Positions 57,976-64,000 of a DNA stretch of 64,000 bases are shown in pieces (within the stretch, counting starts at the first letter, position 1; every line of letters starts with the position of its first letter). The stretch lies in the NCBI RefSeq assembly GCF_964355755.1, contig NC_092670.1, forward strand, positions 32,227,795-32,291,794. Reading direction: 5' to 3'. The position numbers and the translations under genes were made by a program. The notes below the pieces were generated by a model. That model worked only from the letters and a program-made list of their open reading frames with translations. It did not search any database and was not told the DNA's origin. The DNA is from Antedon mediterranea. Taxonomy: Eukaryota > Echinodermata > Crinoidea > Comatulida > Antedonidae.

Positions 57976-60900
57976 TTCTTCAGTTTTGTTTCACCACCTT
58001 GAAATAAAACGTTTCGTAACAAAAACAACCAAACTTATTTTTTGGATGGAAGTTTTTTATAGCTCTATGATATAATCACCTCAGGCAAATGCCCCACTAC
58101 AAAAAAGTAAAATAAAAACACTTTACTCCTACTTGCTGCTTTGTTGAAAAGAAAAACAAAGAGCAGTTTGTCTACTAAACCATTAGATTTCCTTATTTCT
58201 TTCACTTTCAGTAAGTAATGATTCTTTGCTCAATTCTCTATGTAAACAGTTAATTTAATAATCATTTTGTCAACAGCATCCTAAAGTCAATTTGGATATT
58301 ATGTAAGTATGTACAATTACACCATTGTTTGGCATAGGATTTCCTGATACTTTATAGCCACATATTGTTTAACCAGATATGTGCGTTTATAGGTTATCTG
58401 TGTTTGTTATTATGCAATATTGTGTGGTCGTCGACCTTCATCTGACTCATCTTCCAATTGTTAGACCCGGTTGATGGCCATTTATAATAAATGTTGATCA
58501 TTATTGTTGTTTTCCATAACATTACTTATGTTGCTTAACTTACTTATTTTGCGGTATTTTTTTACTGTAGATTATTTTTTCAATGCATCTTATAATCCGA
58601 TAGTGCTATGCAAAAAGAACTTGAGAAAAACCACACAATATAGAAAGTAAACATTGTAAAAATTCAAAATGTTATTATTTATTTATTTTGCCTGGTTATT
58701 TTTCCATTTTTTTGTGATAGAAATAATTTACCTTTTATCCTTTAAAACAAGTTACAGTTTGTGAGACCCTTTTTCCAGATTATGTAATGCAAAATTCATG
58801 TGATGGTTTCCATTGTGCTTCAAGATTATTTATTGATGAAGCATTAACAATATGGCATGGTAATTTTATTTCAGATAATAATATGTCATGACGATTATAA
58901 AACTTCTTGGGTGGGGTGGTTGGAAAATTAAGAGTAGGAAGGAGGTCAACTAAACTGTTGATGAATCTCTGTACTCCTCAACTATATTACTGGCGTAACG
59001 ATTATGAGTGCTTTCTGGCTAAACCCAGGGCTCCCAGGGCTTAAGAGGGTCCCAGAGCATGATCAGCTCCAATTCAATTACCAGCGTAAGAATTCCCCTT
59101 TGCCCCCTGCGTTATGCCACTGAACAATGTTCCTACATACTTTATAGTAGGCCACACTGATTTAATACAAAACATCGTTACTCATTTCAAAGTTATCTCT
59201 CGTGATCCAACTACATTAAAATTCAAACGATGCACTCTCAAAGGACACACTAATTAACCTCTCATTATTACACTATGCTATTATAAAAGCTAGATGGCGT
59301 AATAATTATCATTGACCAGCTGAGGTTAAACGCACTTAAAAGGGTCAGCCATTAATTGAGTGACAGAATTTAAGATTTCTAAATAGGTCGTGTACGCTGT
59401 TTGGCGTATTCAAACGATTTGTATGCTTTGGAAACTATTTTGTTAATTAGTTAATTGGCTGGAGCAGGTAAAAAATAGGTTAAATAAAAGCATTTTTTAT
59501 TTTGTAGTTGTATAAGTTTTGATTGAAAATAATGCAGTATATTTTTGTTATTCTTTTCTGTTGTTTGCTTTTTGATAATTTGATCCGTATCATGTTTGTT
59601 TTTCACTTCTAAAAAACTTTGTTCATATGCGTCACGCATTGAGTCAGTTGCTACTGATAAAAAAAACTTTTTACTACAGTGTGCGAAGTTCAATAGAAGT
59701 TTAATAGAATATTCACACAAATGTTATGTTATGGTTCTAATACGTATGTTTCTTACTTTACCATGCCTGAGGTATTAGGCCTATGCATTATCTAACTTAT
59801 TATACAATTTTAAAAGTTTTATCTTTCATTTTACAAGTTTCTAGTTTTAATGTTCTGCCTTTTTTAAATATGTAATTTTACCATTTTATATAAATATTTC
59901 ATTTTTCAACATTTACTGTCAATGTACTCATATTACTTTAAAAACTATTTTAAGGTGTCTATTTCGTGCCTAGCTTATCTGGATAAACCAGCATTAGCCT
60001 ATTCTCTCCGAGAAAAGGGCTACAACTCCAATATATACAATTTTATTAAACACCCCTATCACATAATAGTACATTCCATTTTTGGTCAGTCATTTTAACA
60101 GTATTTTTATTGTTATTAATGAAATAAAGATTGAATTGAATTGATAAGAGCCTTTATGGCTATACGTATTTACACAATTTTTAAGCATGAATATGCTGAT
60201 CAGTTAGAGAAAAAAAGTACTGTACCATCATTTTTAAAGAATATAGTTTGTACAGTAATACAGTATCCCGAATGAACGCAGTGTGTAGCCTATATATTTG
60301 CCTGGTTGTTTCTATTTAATATGAAAGACTAGTTTACTGAAATCAATTAATACTTTCTATTTTTATTTTGCACCATAATAAGTAGTGCAGAGTACAATGT
60401 CGGTTTCAAGAGTTGCTACAGTATTCTTATAAAGAGTGTGACACTAAACATTCCGTATTTCTTTGAAGTATATCAATGACCACTTTACAAATGACTAGTG
60501 TCACATGATGTAATGATATCTTTAGTAGAATGTCAACCACACCATGGTCAAGAACTCTTGATCCTCTTTTCTTTATAAACTGGCAAGTTGTTCCCATAGT
60601 CAAATCTACAGTATATAACAACCATAGAAATTACAGTATATGATTATAATATTTAATATAGTTAGAGACGAGGCATGTCTAGCAAATACCACTTAGATAG
60701 AGCCTGTTTCATGCTACTAAAAAAATAAATAATAACAAAAATAATGTTCTGGGTGAATTTCTTGGCAGCAGAAACAGGACAAATTTTCAACAACCGGTTA
60801 TAAATGGCAGGCTGAAAATAATGGAAATTCAAAATACTTTTCTCTGCAGTGCAAAAAAACTGACCTCAATTGACCTTGAGTCAACTACTGTAGCATGTTT

Positions 60901-61341
60901 TACTACCTTTTTGGTAATAGGTCAATGGTTAATGTTTGTTAATTGTTGACCACCCATTGATTTGAACAGTTTTTTGGGAGCACAAATTTAGCAAAATGCA
61001 GCCAATTATTTTTAGTGAACTGTTTATACAGCCCTTCTATGCAGCAGAACAGACCCATCCCTCCAGCTGCATTACCTCCTCATTGAAGGTCTCCAGGAGA
61101 CATGGTGTTAATACAGAATGTCATGATTCAATCAATTTCCTTTTCCATTTACAGTAATTGATTAAAATTCTCCATAAATACAGCATTTTAATTCTTTTTA
61201 TTGACTCCACCTTAGCAACTGCAGACTGACTTCTATTGTTATGCAACACATTGAATCGTATAATAATGGGCGTTGCTCTTACAAAAGAAGATGTAGGCCA
61301 AGGCTGTTACAATAAAACATAGTGTGTTCATGTATTTTCAC
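57976..61341. other. Gene-poor region
   Basis: No recognisable exon or RNA gene. Segments at about 59220-59460 and 60760-61200 look less degenerate than their surroundings and hold homeodomain-like TAATTGATTAAA and TTAATTAGTTAATTGG words; possible conserved non-coding elements, untested. Confidence 0.45.
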
Positions 61342-61344
61342 TTA

Positions 61345-62364
61345 GGGCCTGTTCAGACCTACGGAGTTATGCTTTCGTATTGTACGCGGCGTACAAGTCC
61401 ATAGGTCTGAACCAGGAAAAGATTAGTGGAAGCCACCTCGTACGACACTGATATTTCGTACGCTACGAAAGCTCAAGGTATGAGTTTAGTGGACGTCGCT
61501 TACAATACGAAAGTCACGCATCGATGAATATGACCTAGGTTAGATATCTAGCCAATCAAATTACAATATTCGCCACATCACATCGTGACATGTGCTCCTC
61601 ATCGTACAGCCAAGCTGATCCATTTGTTGTTGTGATCGGTGAACGTGCGAAAAAATCATACCTTTTGTTTGTTGTTACACTAGGTATACAGTATTATTAT
61701 TATTAATATTATTATATTAATTAATTTAAAATGTCATCGAAGCGTGCGCATTGGCGAGAAACCGAAGTAAAATACCTTATTTCATTGGTGGGAAGCCCTG
61801 AGTTTAGAGATCGGTTGGAAGTGAAAAACTGGCGTAAAAGCACCGGCAACAAGATGTCTGTGTTCAACGAGATGGCGGACACGTTAGATAGCAGATGGGC
61901 CATCCTCATAATAAAGAAGGATTTAAATTATATCCAAACGAAATTGAAGGGGTCGTCGTATAAAGCGGCGAAAGACCGAGTAAATAAGTCTGGAGCCGGT
62001 GCAAGTACGGGATTTGAACATTTTTCTGCCATAAATGATATTTTAGGCCTAGACCAAATATAAAAACAAACCCCAAAACGATCGGCTGGTTGGTATGCCT
62101 GACAACCCATCGATAATGCCGAGACCAAGTGTTCGGTCTAGGCCTGTAACTCTTACTCCAACCACTACTACTTTTAATAACAACGAAGGTAGGCCTAGGT
62201 CTATACGTGCGTTAGAGTTTGGTTAATCGCCAGCGAGTGACATCATATCCGTTTGTAACGCAACTTCGTTGCAATGAATCTGAACACTTTGCTCTTACGA
62301 CGCTCATTAAAATATGACCTTGGCTGTGATACGAAAGCATAACTCCGTAGGTCTGAACATACCC
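61345..62364 (+). mobile_element. PIF/Harbinger-like element carrying only a Myb-like ORF
   Basis: A 1,020-bp element flanked by TTA (61342-61344 and 62365-62367). Terminal inverted repeats share TGTTCAGACCTACGGAGTTA and continue TGCTTTCGTA; outermost bases are GGGCC and GGGTA. A 3-bp TWA duplication and an accessory Myb/SANT protein are hallmarks of PIF/Harbinger. The DDE nuclease gene is absent, so mobilisation would need an enzyme supplied from elsewhere. Confidence 0.88.
61731..62063 (+). CDS. Myb/SANT-like DNA-binding protein of the Harbinger-like element
   Basis: 110-aa ORF in the centre of the element. It begins MSSKRAHWRETEVKYLISLV, the first helix of a trihelix-type Myb/SANT domain with the conserved Trp at position 8. 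A second helix region follows around residues 41-58 (MSVFNEMADTLDSRW) and a third around 60-80 (ILIIKKDLNYIQTKLKGSSY), ending in a basic AAKDRVNKSG segment. In Harbinger transposons such proteins bind the transposon ends and bring the nuclease to the nucleus (family knowledge). The domain call is from pattern only. The frame may extend through an intron: no continuing exon was identified before the right terminal repeat, and TAA ends the frame at 62061-62063. Confidence 0.7.
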   Translation: MSSKRAHWRETEVKYLISLVGSPEFRDRLEVKNWRKSTGNKMSVFNEMADTLDSRWAILIIKKDLNYIQTKLKGSSYKAAKDRVNKSGAGASTGFEHFSAINDILGLDQI

Positions 62365-62367
62365 TTA

Positions 62368-64000
62368 GCTTCGCCATGGGGAAAATATTTCAAGATTGCT
62401 CATTCAATGCGCCAAACTTTCAGTCGATTTGACGGCAATACAGTAATGTTATGAACCTATAGATAGAAAATTAAAAGTTTAATTTTAACAGCAAGGATGT
62501 AGCTGACATGAGGCAGACAAGGAGCTTGCCTCGTCTGAAATTTTCAATTTTCACCACCCACCCCAATCCCCCTGCTCATCATATTTTATATGAATAATTA
62601 TATTTAAAACATTGCCTTGTTTTTTGTTTAACCTTTTTTGCTACGGCCTTGAACTGTAAAGTAATCATTTCACATGATGACATAATTAATGTTAAAATAT
62701 GGCTTTGAATATGTATTATAATTTTATACATAAAGTTTGTAGACAGACCGAACCCTTTCGGTTTGTAGTGCTAGACAAAATTGTAATTAATAAGAAATTA
62801 TACAAGTTTAATTAACAGTTTCTATGAACTCTTTCCATGTAATCATCATTATATCTATTAATAGTGGATAGATAATGTTGGCTTTATTGAAAGAATCAAT
62901 TATTTTATTACTAAACATATAATAATTAAATATGAAATATTTCTTAAGTTGCTTTCTATTTTTTTTTTTATATCAATATTTAAAAAAACAAAGATTGAAT
63001 GACAGTGAACCAAATGTGCTGATTTAAATGGAAAATTAATAGTTATTTAGTTATTTACATTATTTTTTATGACATTTTACGATTGATATCAATAAAATCA
63101 TGCCTAAACATTTCTTACAGCTTTCTATTTGTTGCTGAGATCCCGAATAATGCGATAATAATTAATATATTCCAAATAAATATATATATATATTATTTAA
63201 ACAGTAAGCATATCTTGTCACTAGAGAATGTAATCACTGTTGTCAAAGGTGAAAATACATTCAAAAGACAAGCCATTAATGAAGTATTATGATTTTTCCT
63301 TGGCCTTATTTTATGTAAAAATGCCCTCAAAATAAATGTGACAGTTCCTTCAAGAAAAATTAATTATTTTATTAAGCATGAAAATTCTGGAAGTGATGTC
63401 GAATATACTGTACATCATATTGTAGTGGAGTTGTAGCTTTGTGGTTAACATGCTTGCTGTCCAATCTCCAAGGTCTAGGGTTCAATCCTGACCAAGTGCT
63501 AGGGTTGTAACTCATGACTCTTTCAACTCCACTTCATGAATCTCAAATGAGACTTAGTTTATAAGCATGATAAATTTTTAAATACTTTATAATAATATAA
63601 TATTTATTTGGAACAACATTTTCTTTACAGTGGCACACATGCGTAGATGGTGCGTCCATAATCTATCCTATAATTGGCGAGTTACTCGCTGTTGGATGCG
63701 TACTGTATATGAAATGAAAGGAATAAAATTTAAAAAAATAGTATCACTATCAATTGTTTTGTACAAAGTGTTCATACTGTACAATAAACAATCAGGAAGA
63801 GAAGTTGAATCGTTTCATGAATGAATAATGATAACTGATTAATTAATTGAGATGTTTATTTCAGCTGGGATGTTTATCCAATCTTTCACAAACTATAAAT
63901 TATGCAAATAAACATAAATTATATAATTTTAGTAATGGCTGACTGATACTGATAGTGTATTTCTACAGTCAATAATAATTATGCCTAGCTTTTTCACAAC
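62368..64000. other. Gene-poor right end
   Basis: AT-rich with homopolymer runs; no exon seen. The only recognised element is the SINE from 63.4 kb. Confidence 0.5.
63424..63740 (+). mobile_element. tRNA-derived SINE, family S1, copy 4
   Basis: Best-preserved head: GTGGAGTTGTAGCTTTGTGG (box A) and AGGGTTCAATCCTGACC (box B), then AATGAGACTTAGTTTATAAG. Compared with the copy at 56.3 kb it has about 75 extra bases before the tail GGCGAGTTACTCGCTGTTGG. Confidence 0.82.

Noticed and set aside
57326-58028. Long Leu/Ser/Phe-rich plus-strand frames and an Arg/Glu/Lys-rich minus-strand frame (up to 222 codons)
   Set aside because: They lie on a polypyrimidine minisatellite that keeps all frames open; no start context or non-repeat domain.

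Overview
Eukaryotic nuclear DNA: AT-rich, with multi-exon genes, short introns, GT-AG splice sites (one GC-AG) and many small DNA transposons. The protein matches, the tRNA-derived SINEs and the recurrent AGGCCTA word suggest a marine deuterostome invertebrate, most likely an echinoderm (possibly a crinoid). That assignment is inference; no mitochondrial or rRNA marker is present.

Layout. (1) 279-4770, minus: seven 5' exons (254 codons) of POLR1B, second-largest RNA polymerase I subunit, running off the left edge; two introns carry large minisatellites. (2) 7076-9234, minus: complete two-exon cytochrome c. Its intron holds a MITE split by a 1.3-kb Tigger/pogo-like element. (3) 10010-11018: Mutator-like element with long inverted repeats and 9-bp target duplication. 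(4) 13727-24473, plus: complete 18-exon methylmalonyl-CoA mutase (745 aa), with MITEs, SINEs, a decayed exon duplication and an inverted repeat pair bracketing exons 12-17. (5) 25969-27841, plus: three-exon histamine N-methyltransferase-like enzyme (287 aa). (6) 29631-44770, plus: 12-exon HCN-like cyclic-nucleotide-gated cation channel (564 aa); intron 7 contains a full-length BEL/Pao LTR retrotransposon (34838-42132) with apparently identical LTRs and an intact 1900-aa gag-pol ORF. (7) 47387-48025, minus: two-exon LYR protein matching MIEF1 microprotein, apparently without a MIEF1 body. (8) 48.9-64 kb: no recognisable conserved gene; it has a 1,055-bp fold-back element with 464-bp arms, a 769-bp element built of short palindromes, a 500-bp polypyrimidine minisatellite, SINEs and a PIF/Harbinger-like element encoding a Myb/SANT-like protein.

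The cellular genes are functionally unrelated neighbours (rRNA transcription, respiration, propionate/B12 metabolism, amine methylation, membrane excitability, mitochondria); I see no operon or defence-like cluster. The most unusual content is a variant pore filter (GLGFG where HCN has CIGYG) and altered cAMP pocket in the channel, the apparently free-standing LYR microprotein gene, and several well-delimited, probably undescribed non-autonomous transposons. Exon boundaries were read by eye from homology and splice signals; exon phases sum correctly in all five spliced genes.
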